35,295 nt of DNA from Acinetobacter sp. ANC 4169 (GTDB lineage: Bacteria > Pseudomonadota > Gammaproteobacteria > Pseudomonadales > Moraxellaceae): positions 1 to 35,295 of the forward strand of contig NZ_NEGE01000020.1 in NCBI RefSeq assembly GCF_002135355.1, in the 5' to 3' direction. The first letter of the stretch is position 1. The number at the start of each line of letters is the position of its first letter. Shown piece by piece: positions 27,994 through 35,295 of this stretch. A program made the translations under genes and the position numbers. The notes beneath the pieces were generated by a model, which saw only the letters and a program-made list of their open reading frames with translations, was not told the DNA's origin and made no database searches.

Positions 27994-28158
27994 ATGGATA
28001 TTTCTGATTTTAAATTATTCGCACCCTATAACCTTTGGGCTACACAGAAACTGATAGCACATTTGGCTCAAGTATCTGATGAAGATTTTTTTAAAGATTG
28101 CCTTAGAATAAAATTTATTGATACACAAAGCTTCATCCAGCTCATACAAATGAATTAA
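27994..28158 (+). pseudogene. truncated DinB-like gene
   Basis: A 54-codon frame starting ATG encodes MDISDFKLFAPYNLWATQKL and continues to LSDEDFF-type text (AQVSDEDFFKDC), then loses similarity and ends. The first 37 residues look like the start of DinB/DUF664-type four-helix metalloproteins (about 160-180 residues), including the F-x-YN-x-WA pattern. The remaining helices and metal His are absent. I read it as a gene cut short by deletion; the next gene starts 12 bp later, at the likely junction. The identification is from memory of the family. Confidence 0.55.
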
Positions 28159-28170
28159 AAGGAAATATGG

Positions 28171-28869
28171 ATGCGTTTATTAATAATTCTTTTAGGATTA
28201 ATCACTGCATTATGGGGCTTAACTCAATATCTTGTGCAAAGAAAATTAGATCAATTTGTACTATTACAACCAGTCAAACAAAACGATTTAATCGAATATG
28301 AAAAAATAAAAAAGTTAAATATTGGATTAACCAGTCTGCCAAATGATGATATAGAAGATGGCGTTCGTAATTTACTAAGATACTATTTGCGCAATAAAAT
28401 CTCTGGGGCAAATGATGAAGGCCAACGTTTATGGGCAGCCTCTCTAGTACAACAATTACAAGATGCTAAAGCCAAAGGAAATTGTGAGGCTATTGCATAT
28501 TATGACGAGCAGCTAGCAGACAGTAAAACAATTCAGTCACTATTAACACCGATGACACAGCAACAAGCGGCACATGCTATTTCATACATTATTACCCATA
28601 AAAAAGAAAATAACAGTACTTGCCCTTATGGGACTTGCACTGTTCAACAACCTAAAGAATGGGAAATTGTAGAAAGAAGGATGATTGAAGAATTTGGACC
28701 TGATGTAAGATTATTCAATCAAGGACTGAATGAAAAAAACAAAAATAAACAATGTGATTTAAAAATTCGTCTTTTTGAGAATATCTTAGCTTTACCACTA
28801 AAACAGCGTGCTGCAGTTCTGCATTGGTTCTTTGTCAACTCAACGGCAAATAGAGTTGCAATATTTTAA
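28171..28869 (+). CDS. hypothetical membrane-anchored protein
   Basis: Unrecognised protein of 232 residues. An N-terminal hydrophobic segment (about 2-20, LLIILLGLITALWGL) suggests an anchor in the inner membrane with a periplasmic body. The body is helical and charged and contains CPYGTC near residue 151, a possible disulfide pair. AAAAGGA is 7 bases before the ATG. The base composition is AT-rich compared with znuB, and a broken DinB-like gene lies directly upstream. Both facts suggest local replacement. Confidence 0.65.
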   Translation: MRLLIILLGLITALWGLTQYLVQRKLDQFVLLQPVKQNDLIEYEKIKKLNIGLTSLPNDDIEDGVRNLLRYYLRNKISGANDEGQRLWAASLVQQLQDAKAKGNCEAIAYYDEQLADSKTIQSLLTPMTQQQAAHAISYIITHKKENNSTCPYGTCTVQQPKEWEIVERRMIEEFGPDVRLFNQGLNEKNKNKQCDLKIRLFENILALPLKQRAAVLHWFFVNSTANRVAIF

Positions 28870-28916
28870 ATAAAATATTGCGTAAATAACCATTAAAGAA
28901 GGCTCGATTTTTAAAG

Positions 28917-29537
28917 TTACTGATGCACCAGACTCAGTAATCCCGCGGCACAGCTAAACAACACGGCAAAAGTCCGGTTCATATATTTTTGCTGTTTCGG
29001 CGATTTTAATAAACGTAAAACCTTGGCGGCAAATCCGGTATAGCCCGCCATCACGATCAGATCAATGGTGATCATGGTTGCAGCCATCACCACATACTGA
29101 ATCCACTGCGGTTTAGACAGGTCCAAAAACTGAGGTAATACCGCAAGTAAAAACACAATCGCTTTTGGATTACTCATATTGACTAAAAAGCCATGCAAAA
29201 CCAGTTTAGGAATCGATTTATTCGGTTGTTCCTGCTGAATCTCAATCGACTGAGTCGGTGCTTTCCATTGCAAATAAGCCAAATACAATAAATAACCCAC
29301 ACCAAACCATTTCACCAGCAGAAAAGCCCAAGGTGTCGTTGCAAAAAGCACCCCTACCCCAGCAGCCACAATTCCGATTTGTAGCAATAATGCGAGTTGT
29401 AAACCTAAAGCATTCCAGTAGCCACGGCGGAAGCCATAATTCAAACCACTGGACATGGATGCAATCGCCCCTGCACCCGGTGAAATACTGATGACCCAAC
29501 AAGCCAGCATATACGCCAGCCAAACCTGGTAAGACAT
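28917..29537 (-). CDS. LysE/RhtB-family amino-acid exporter
   Basis: Inner-membrane exporter of about 206 residues with six hydrophobic helices. The family motif is near the N-terminus: SISPGAGAIASMSSGLNYGFRRGYW (partly shown). Further on are GYLLYLAYLQW and VNMSNPKAIVFLLAVLPQF, as in RhtB and LysE proteins that export homoserine, threonine or lysine; the substrate is not determinable here. The frame extends to TTG 29546, but ATG 29537 (MSYQVW) is the more natural start. Neither has a good ribosome site. Confidence 0.9.
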   Translation of the reverse strand: MSYQVWLAYMLACWVISISPGAGAIASMSSGLNYGFRRGYWNALGLQLALLLQIGIVAAGVGVLFATTPWAFLLVKWFGVGYLLYLAYLQWKAPTQSIEIQQEQPNKSIPKLVLHGFLVNMSNPKAIVFLLAVLPQFLDLSKPQWIQYVVMAATMITIDLIVMAGYTGFAAKVLRLLKSPKQQKYMNRTFAVLFSCAAGLLSLVHQ

Positions 29538-29700
29538 AAAATACAAGGAGATAAAAAGACCGGCTCATTATATGACTTTTCACACTTATAAAGCGTTAAA
29601 AATCCACGATCAAAATAAAACTTTGGACTATTCACCCAAGCAGTGATGAGGCACAATAAAGCCAGCCACGTATTTTATAAAAAATTGTTAGGAGCCATGT

Positions 29701-30621
29701 ATGACTGCCCAATCTGTAATTTTACCGTTACCTTCAGATCATGCCCGGTTTATTGTTTTACGTTTAAAAGATTTAACGATTGAAGAGTTAAAAGAAAAAC
29801 TTGAAGATTTATTTACTACACGTGATCGTTTAATCACCCAGCATCCCAATGCCCAGATTAAAATAGGGGTAGCTTTTGGTCCTGAACTTTGGGCAAAAAT
29901 CTATAATCAAATTCCTGCTGGCTTTAAACAGTTAGAACCGATCCAAGGTTCATTTCAAATGCCTGTTGTTCCAGCCGATCTTCTGATTCATATTGCCAGT
30001 GCTCGTGCCGACATTTGCTTTGCTTTAAGTCAATCTTTCTTTGAAGGGATTCAAGATAAAGTTGAAGTGCTGGATGAACGGGTATGTTTCCGTTATTTCG
30101 ATGGGCGTGACATTACCGGTTTTATCGATGGTACTGAAAATCCGCAATTCCCGGATGACCGTGCCGAAGTTGCTTTACTGGGTGAAGATGCCGGCATTTT
30201 TGCAGATGGCTCTTTTGTCTTTGCGCAGCGCTATGCACATAACCTGGAAAAATGGAAAAAATTAAAAGTAGATGCGCAAGAAAATGTAATGGGTCGAACC
30301 AAGTTAGAGTCTATTGAACTGGATGATGAAGTTAAACCTGAAAATGCCCATATTGCTCGTGTTGTAATTGAGGATGAAGAAGGCGAAGAAATGGAAATTT
30401 TACGTCATTCTCTTCCTTATGGTGAAGGTCGGGGTGACCAAGGTTTATTCTTTATTGCCTATACCAAAAACTTAAGCATTATCGATCATATGTTGGAACA
30501 TATGTTTGGCACAGCTGGTGACGGTATTCATGACCGCTTGCTTCACTTTGTAACACCAATGGATGGGGCTTATTACTTTGCGCCGAGTGAAGAGTTATTG
30601 GAAGAGGTTTTGGAAGGGTAA
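29701..30621 (+). CDS. Dyp-type heme peroxidase
   Basis: Dye-decolourising peroxidase of 306 residues. The GFIDGTENP motif gives distal D143, the proximal heme ligand is H217 (HIARVV) and distal R235 lies in RHSLPYG; these match D143/H215/R232 of E. coli YfeX almost exactly. There is no Tat signal, so it belongs to the cytoplasmic class. AGGAG lies upstream of the ATG. The biological substrate is uncertain. The gene ends at a terminator shared with the AT-rich block that converges on it. Confidence 0.95.
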   Translation: MTAQSVILPLPSDHARFIVLRLKDLTIEELKEKLEDLFTTRDRLITQHPNAQIKIGVAFGPELWAKIYNQIPAGFKQLEPIQGSFQMPVVPADLLIHIASARADICFALSQSFFEGIQDKVEVLDERVCFRYFDGRDITGFIDGTENPQFPDDRAEVALLGEDAGIFADGSFVFAQRYAHNLEKWKKLKVDAQENVMGRTKLESIELDDEVKPENAHIARVVIEDEEGEEMEILRHSLPYGEGRGDQGLFFIAYTKNLSIIDHMLEHMFGTAGDGIHDRLLHFVTPMDGAYYFAPSEELLEEVLEG

Positions 30622-30624
30622 AAT

Positions 30625-30655
30625 AAAAAAGCCGACGAGAGTCGGCCTTTTATTT
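30625..30655. terminator. shared terminator between peroxidase and T6SS cassette
   Basis: AAAAAA, GCCGAC (30631-30636), loop GAGA, GTCGGC (30641-30646), then CTTTTATTT. It lies 10 bp after the peroxidase stop and overlaps the stop of the convergent gene at 30650. The A- and T-runs on opposite sides allow use in both directions. Confidence 0.85.
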
Positions 30656-30997
30656 GTATAGTATTTTATCAACTATACAAATGACATCAGTATAGTGATA
30701 AATAGAATCTGCTGAATATAAGTCTTTACAAATAATTTTAGCAGGTTTTTTATATACAATCTTAAACTTTCTATCCATATAATTTAATTGAATCTTTTTT
30801 ATATTTTTTAAATTTAGGTCTTCATCTGGAATATAAATATTTTGAGGATTTTTTAAACTTATTACATCATATTTTATAGTTTTATTTTGTTCATTCTCAA
30901 ATTTTTCAACTTGAATTTGACCTATATAACTATTTTGCTCCAAAGCAAATACTTTTGAACAAAATAAAAAAGAAATTAAAATCAATTTTAAATTCAT
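30650..30997 (-). CDS. small exported protein, candidate immunity protein
   Basis: AT-rich gene for 115 residues with a signal peptide (about 1-19, ending VFA before LEQ). The mature part is Lys/Ile/Asn-rich and ends with CKDLYSADSIYHYTDVICIV, with two Cys that could form a disulfide. That end resembles DUF4431-type domains, but this is from memory and weak. It is the fourth gene of the vgrG-effector unit, 10 bp after the lipoprotein gene. Because the effector upstream attacks the cell wall, an exported neighbour is a natural immunity candidate. Alternatives are an accessory or a second, unrelated immunity gene. Confidence 0.6.
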   Translation of the reverse strand: MNLKLILISFLFCSKVFALEQNSYIGQIQVEKFENEQNKTIKYDVISLKNPQNIYIPDEDLNLKNIKKIQLNYMDRKFKIVYKKPAKIICKDLYSADSIYHYTDVICIVDKILYK

Positions 30998-31007
30998 AAT
31001 AATCAGC

Positions 31008-31727
31008 TCAATTAAATTTTTTAGAATTTATTAAATTCCCATCTAAATCCCACTCTTTCCAAACACCAATTTTTTTTCCTTCCCTGTAATTACCATCATA
31101 AATAAAAACTTCTGGTTTTATTGTATATTTTTCATAACAACGACCATTTTCTTTACCTAAGTGATAATAGCATTCACCTAATAAAATTCCGTTTTCACTC
31201 CAATTTTTAAAGAAACCATCAAGTTGGCCATTTTTATAAGTCATTTCTTCTTTTAGATTTCCATTTTCATACCAAGTTTTCCAAATCCCATTCTCTATAT
31301 TATTACTATAATTTGTTATCGCTAATTTATTACCTGATTCATACCAAATTATTCTTTTACCTTCTCGAGGAGAATATTTTTGATGATTACTTTCATTAAA
31401 TACATAATTCTTTTTACCATCTACAAGCCAATAAGGATCCGTCTGCTTTGCTCCAGAGATATAGAAGTCCTGCACTAGATATTTACTATTTCCCTTCTGC
31501 TTTAAAAGCTCTCTATAATATTTAGCCTCATTTTTATTTGTTATAATTTGACCGCTATCTTCTGCATCAGTCATATAAAGAATTATCTGAGGCTGTTTAT
31601 TTTTTTTGGCTGCGTCTTTGTAATTATTAGTATTCTCAGAAACACTTTTAGTTTCTCCTGAACAACCTAGTAACCCAATAAACAAAAAAATAAAAAATAT
31701 CTTGCATCTAAAAAAATTAAATTGCAT
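31008..31727 (-). CDS. MORN/YwqK-repeat lipoprotein, candidate immunity protein
   Basis: Predicted lipoprotein of 239 residues; the lipobox is LLGC with C22 lipidated. The second half contains repeats of the YwqK/MORN kind: GIWKTWYENGNLKEEM, GFFKNWSENGILLGE, a diverged unit GRCYEKY, and GVWKEWDLDGNLINS. Such repeat proteins are frequent beside toxins as antitoxin or immunity proteins. It starts 2 bp after the effector stop, so translation is coupled. Periplasmic location suits protection against a peptidoglycan-degrading effector. Immunity is inferred from position, export and family. Confidence 0.72.
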   Translation of the reverse strand: MQFNFFRCKIFFIFLFIGLLGCSGETKSVSENTNNYKDAAKKNKQPQIILYMTDAEDSGQIITNKNEAKYYRELLKQKGNSKYLVQDFYISGAKQTDPYWLVDGKKNYVFNESNHQKYSPREGKRIIWYESGNKLAITNYSNNIENGIWKTWYENGNLKEEMTYKNGQLDGFFKNWSENGILLGECYYHLGKENGRCYEKYTIKPEVFIYDGNYREGKKIGVWKEWDLDGNLINSKKFN

Positions 31728-31729
31728 TC

Positions 31730-33562
31730 TTACCTCGTTCCATTTCCAGTTTTTACTGTTTTCAGCCCTAAAAGATTGTAAACCTCATCTACAGACATTT
31801 TTTTTTCTAATTTTTGAGTTTTAGCAAATTCATAATATGCTTTAGGCACATAGAACCTAAATGATGCAATATTCTTATCTACAATAGTAATTTGATCATC
31901 TTGATTGCCGCCGATCATAATAAATCTTCCATTTTCTTTATCCAAGCTATATACAAATGCTACATGTCCAACCCCATTAGTAGCATCTGCACTAGCTCCT
32001 TTAGAAGTTGGTATTGTTGCTAATGCACCAAAGATAGGAGCCGGAATCTTTACAAAATTTTTATTATCCCTTCTAAAGCTAAGGGCGCTAGCTGGCTGAT
32101 ATGATTTAGCAAATTTAGCCTCTTGCAAACAATAATTGGCAAATGATGCACACCAAGCCTGTTTACTGCCAACCATAGTATTCAGCTTATTACCTGTTAA
32201 TTGATGATAATTATCAATTTTAGTTATAGTGCTTTCTTTTTTTCCATACCATTGTTTTATTTCTCTCAATACAATAGGCATCCATGGCGCCTCCTTATTA
32301 TTTAAAGGTAATATTGCTAGAGCTTCTCCTTTTCCATTTTTTGATCTTTTTATATCAACTACTTGAGATAAAATTTCCGTATCCTTCGAAGCTAAATGGG
32401 TATTCGATGTACTAGACTGATTAGAACTCTCAGCAACATTAAATGTTTGATTGGTATTAGGAATATTTACATTTTCCCCTATTCTAATTAATATTTTATC
32501 TTTTATTTGCGGATTTGCCTTTAAAAAATCGTTTTCAGAAATTTTAAATGTTTTACAAATTTTATAGACAGAATCATTTTGTCTCACTTTATATGTTTTT
32601 AATATGCTATATGAGTTATTCGATAGGTCCTGATGAGCATAATCCCCTATAGTTAAAATTTGACCAGGAAAAACTTGATTTGGGTTTTTCAATCGATTCC
32701 ATGTCTCAATTTCATGAGTTGTTACACGAAACCTTTTTGCAATTTTTGTTAAGTTATCACCGCTTGCAACTGTATATTTAAATACTTTATTATCTGATGT
32801 AGCACTTATACCATTCTGTGATATCAACTTAGTAGTATATCGAATAGAGCGATTAATGAGAGTAACAGCTTGAGATTCCAGTGAAGTTATAACCTCTCCA
32901 ATTACCTGATCTACCCCATTAACAAATGTAGAAAAGATAATTTTTTCACCTACTATTATGTGAGGAATTAAAGGTAAATTACCTAGACTGTTTGTTTTTA
33001 GCTCCTTTCTTTCCCCTCCAATTGTAACTGTAATTTTTTGTTTAGATAAAGGTTGAGTACCATCTGTAACATTTACAACCGTTGTATTAACTAATTTTTC
33101 TTTCTGTGTATTTAACTGTCCATTAAATCCTTCTTTTTCTTGCATAGCATCCATTAATTTTTCTAATTGACTCTCATCTAAATTGGATATTAATGTTGCC
33201 CGCTGAATGGATGTTTCTCTTACTAGAAAATTAATATACTCTTCTGTGTTATTCTCATTAGGAGGAGCATAAATATATATTGCATCTTTTAAACTATATT
33301 GATTATATTTTCTTCTTAAAAGTGCTTTTTTCTCAGCTCTACCTGTAGAATAACTTTCAAAAATTACAAATTTTCCACTTTTCGTATCACCTATACCTAT
33401 TTGCCCATGATATTTCCCATTAGATTTTGGTCTCATATTACCTGGATTATTAAAACGCCAGGCTATAGTTCCTCCACTTCTTAGTAAAATACTTCCATTA
33501 TCTGATACATACTGAACAGTTAAATTCGACTTATCATGTATTGCTTTTATAAATTTAGACAT
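31730..33562 (-). CDS. multidomain T6SS cell-wall effector (LysM + Cys/His amidase-like)
   Basis: Protein of 610 residues directly downstream of vgrG (6-bp gap), probably delivered by the type VI system. Four parts are seen. About 30-125: an NNPGNMR (38-44) domain with WAPP-like YAPPNENNTEEYI, as in phage structural-protein-P5-like wall proteins. About 155-245: an Ig-like beta domain. Then two LysM repeats (about 262-306 and 323-368). About 415-585: a TIGR02594/CHAP-like hydrolase with C471 in AWCASFANYCL, H533 in GVGHVAFV and polar N553. The Cys-His pair fits amidase or endopeptidase action on peptidoglycan. There is no signal peptide, as expected for T6SS cargo. The gene is strongly AT-rich. 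Confidence 0.78.
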   Translation of the reverse strand: MSKFIKAIHDKSNLTVQYVSDNGSILLRSGGTIAWRFNNPGNMRPKSNGKYHGQIGIGDTKSGKFVIFESYSTGRAEKKALLRRKYNQYSLKDAIYIYAPPNENNTEEYINFLVRETSIQRATLISNLDESQLEKLMDAMQEKEGFNGQLNTQKEKLVNTTVVNVTDGTQPLSKQKITVTIGGERKELKTNSLGNLPLIPHIIVGEKIIFSTFVNGVDQVIGEVITSLESQAVTLINRSIRYTTKLISQNGISATSDNKVFKYTVASGDNLTKIAKRFRVTTHEIETWNRLKNPNQVFPGQILTIGDYAHQDLSNNSYSILKTYKVRQNDSVYKICKTFKISENDFLKANPQIKDKILIRIGENVNIPNTNQTFNVAESSNQSSTSNTHLASKDTEILSQVVDIKRSKNGKGEALAILPLNNKEAPWMPIVLREIKQWYGKKESTITKIDNYHQLTGNKLNTMVGSKQAWCASFANYCLQEAKFAKSYQPASALSFRRDNKNFVKIPAPIFGALATIPTSKGASADATNGVGHVAFVYSLDKENGRFIMIGGNQDDQITIVDKNIASFRFYVPKAYYEFAKTQKLEKKMSVDEVYNLLGLKTVKTGNGTR

Positions 33563-33568
33563 ATGAAC

Positions 33569-35295
33569 CTACTTATTATTCATTATTAATTTTACAAAAT
33601 CTAAATCTATAAAATTAAAATCTTCATCAGTCTCATGAAATTTTGGATATAAATTAAAAGAATTAATTTCACAAAAATCATCTATATTATTTTCATTTTT
33701 AATTTTTTGTATATCAATTTTCCAGTTATCATTCCCAACAACTAATTCAATATTATCTGCACTTTCACTATATACCCTTGGTAATTTAGATTGATTTATA
33801 ATTCCACTATACAACAACTCTCCACTTTCCTTATTAATCATTTTATATTTTTGATTCAAAATACCCATTAAATCAAAATTTATATCATTACCAAATGGAG
33901 CAAATCGAATACTATATTTATTTCTATCTAAATGAGGCAAATCATATTTTTCTATATTTATAATGGAGCCACTATTAAACATATGCTGCCCCGCCTTACT
34001 TTCAAACTTGCCACCCGTAGTCGTAAAAACCCCTTCTCCATTAATCTTTAACTGTGAACCACCCGCTGTCAGTACAATCTCTTTCGGGCTGGTCAACTCA
34101 ATCTTATCTTCGGTAGAAATCAGCTTGATCACCTTACGGGCAATCGCTTCAATGGCATCATCCTGTGCTTGAAGTTCGACTTTGCCTTTCGCCGCATATG
34201 CACTAAATCCCTTTTGCGCTGCAAATAAACTGATCTTGTCTTGAGCATGGGCAATGAATGATGTTTGCGTGGAGAAATTAATCGCATCGCCAGCAGTTTG
34301 ACTGATCTGCCCATCCGCTGAAAAGTGTAAATTTTCATTCGTTACACAGGCTATGGAGTTGGGGGCTGCCAGAATCATTAAAGCCTGTTTAAAAGCATTG
34401 GCTTTAGCTTCATCGATGTGTTCCATATGCTCAAGGAAATGCTTTAAATTATCTAAAACAGTGAGTGAGTCTGTTTGCTGATTTTTCGCTACATCACTCA
34501 AGATTTTTGAATGATTGAAACTATTTTCAAGCTGACGTTTGGCCTGATGGACATCCAAATGATGACCTGTCGCGGTATTTTGTTTGTGTGTGGAAATGAG
34601 CAAACCATCACCCGCCCGAACCGCTCCCCATTGATCCGTCCTTAACTCAAAACCTTCACCGCGGCCCTCACTGGTTTCGGCAGCTTTTGGATGGCTGAGA
34701 TGACCCAAATTCAGCTGACTTGCCCCATGACTACTCTGCAATTGGGTACTGATCTGTCCAGTGGTGTCATCAAAACGGAGTTGGTTAAAACCCGAACCAG
34801 CCACTTCCTGCGAACGTATACCACTGAGCTTTTTGGTATCCGGTAACTGGCCTTGAATATCAAACATGGTCTGATGGCGTTCCGCTTCATGAATCCGCCC
34901 TACCACAAAAGGCCGGTCAACATCACCTTCAAAGAAGTCAATCACCACGATTTCACCAATGCGCGGATGAAAACGCGCGCCATAACCTTCACCTGCCCAT
35001 GGGGTGAGTACGTCTACCCAAGCAGAATCACTGTCATTGTCATTGCTTCCGGCTCCGCCATCATGTCCATGATCCTCATTACGGGTAAACATAAAGCGAA
35101 CCTTAATCCGGCCCCACTGATCGACATAAATGCTTTCACCTTCCGGACCGACCACTTTGGCACGTTGCGGATAGGCCGCAGGCCGATGTATCAGGGGGTT
35201 GTATTCAGGAACCACGACAACATTGCGTCGCACCAGATAAAGCTCATTCGCCTGTCGTTCATCTCCCTGATGTTGCCAACGGCTTAAACTCAATA
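33569..35295 (-). CDS. vgrG: type VI secretion spike protein VgrG (5' end cut off)
   Basis: C-terminal 575 or so residues of the trimeric needle tip that carries effectors. The window edge removes the N-terminal gp27-like half; the frame is open at 35295 and the TTG at 35293 is internal. Visible parts are the gp5-like OB region (VVGPEGESIYVDQWGRIKV, FHPRIGEIVVIDFFEGD, partly shown), then a DUF2345-type stalk of repeating beta segments ending near KFESKAGQHMFNSG. A final tail of about 130 residues follows, with YSGIINQSKLPRVYSES resembling a transthyretin-like adaptor domain that can bind effectors. DNA for that tail is much more AT-rich than the rest, suggesting the tail was exchanged together with the effector genes. 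Confidence 0.93.
   Translation of the reverse strand, partial: LSLSRWQHQGDERQANELYLVRRNVVVVPEYNPLIHRPAAYPQRAKVVGPEGESIYVDQWGRIKVRFMFTRNEDHGHDGGAGSNDNDSDSAWVDVLTPWAGEGYGARFHPRIGEIVVIDFFEGDVDRPFVVGRIHEAERHQTMFDIQGQLPDTKKLSGIRSQEVAGSGFNQLRFDDTTGQISTQLQSSHGASQLNLGHLSHPKAAETSEGRGEGFELRTDQWGAVRAGDGLLISTHKQNTATGHHLDVHQAKRQLENSFNHSKILSDVAKNQQTDSLTVLDNLKHFLEHMEHIDEAKANAFKQALMILAAPNSIACVTNENLHFSADGQISQTAGDAINFSTQTSFIAHAQDKISLFAAQKGFSAYAAKGKVELQAQDDAIEAIARKVIKLISTEDKIELTSPKEIVLTAGGSQLKINGEGVFTTTGGKFESKAGQHMFNSGSIINIEKYDLPHLDRNKYSIRFAPFGNDINFDLMGILNQKYKMINKESGELLYSGIINQSKLPRVYSESADNIELVVGNDNWKIDIQKIKNENNIDDFCEINSFNLYPKFHETDEDFNFIDLDFVKLIMNNK

Noticed and set aside
35291..35293. TTG at the right edge as the start of VgrG.
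   Set aside because: The visible protein lacks the N-terminal gp27-like half of VgrG and the frame is still open at the edge, so the codon is internal.

Overview
The window looks like a chromosomal segment of an Acinetobacter-type gammaproteobacterium. The indications are moderate-to-low GC, a complete atpIBEFHAGDC operon, a znuA/zur-znuCB zinc locus with a Zur box, a def / LysM / dprA / tsaC housekeeping cluster, an OprC-type TonB copper receptor and a type VI secretion VgrG with the usual DUF2345-type stalk. The genus is inferred from protein character and gene order, not from a search.

Layout. 1-464: no protein gene. Two strong rRNA-type promoters and a leader hairpin on the minus strand point off the left edge, so an rrn operon probably begins just outside. 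465-3054 (minus): copper receptor plus a His-rich DUF2946-like protein. 3148-6794: peptide deformylase (minus), then LysM protein, DprA and TsaC (plus). 6795-7215: AT-rich gap with a two-hairpin, U-tract structure on the minus strand, a possible small RNA. 7216-9069: EamA exporter divergent from an AraC regulator. 9271-11885: two paralogous small lipoproteins flanking a thioredoxin-type glutathione peroxidase and an RcnB-like periplasmic protein. 11960-14711: zinc alcohol dehydrogenase, pirin and a small P-loop kinase. 14717-17267: accessory region with two unknown genes, a decayed copy of the kinase 3' end and an Abi/HEPN gene. 17376-24775: the atp operon (minus) with its promoter and two tandem terminators. 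24854-27901: zinc uptake and its regulator. 27994-29537: truncated DinB-like remnant, an unknown membrane-anchored protein and a LysE exporter. 29701-30621: Dyp-type peroxidase. 30650-35295 (minus): VgrG (5' end cut by the window), a multidomain peptidoglycan-targeting effector and two exported small proteins that are candidate immunity factors.

How the genes work together. Zur bound at the palindrome between znuA and zur would shut down zinc import when zinc is plentiful. The copper receptor and the His-rich protein form a probable metal-responsive pair. The atp genes encode the whole F1Fo ATP synthase. The T6SS block is the most interesting accessory system. The conserved VgrG core has ordinary base composition, while its C-terminal tail, the effector and both downstream genes are strikingly AT-rich. 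This suggests the tail, cargo and immunity genes arrived as one exchangeable cassette. The effector combines an NNPGN-type wall-associated domain, an Ig-like domain, two LysM repeats and a C-terminal Cys/His amidase-like domain, an architecture worth testing as a two-activity cell-wall toxin.
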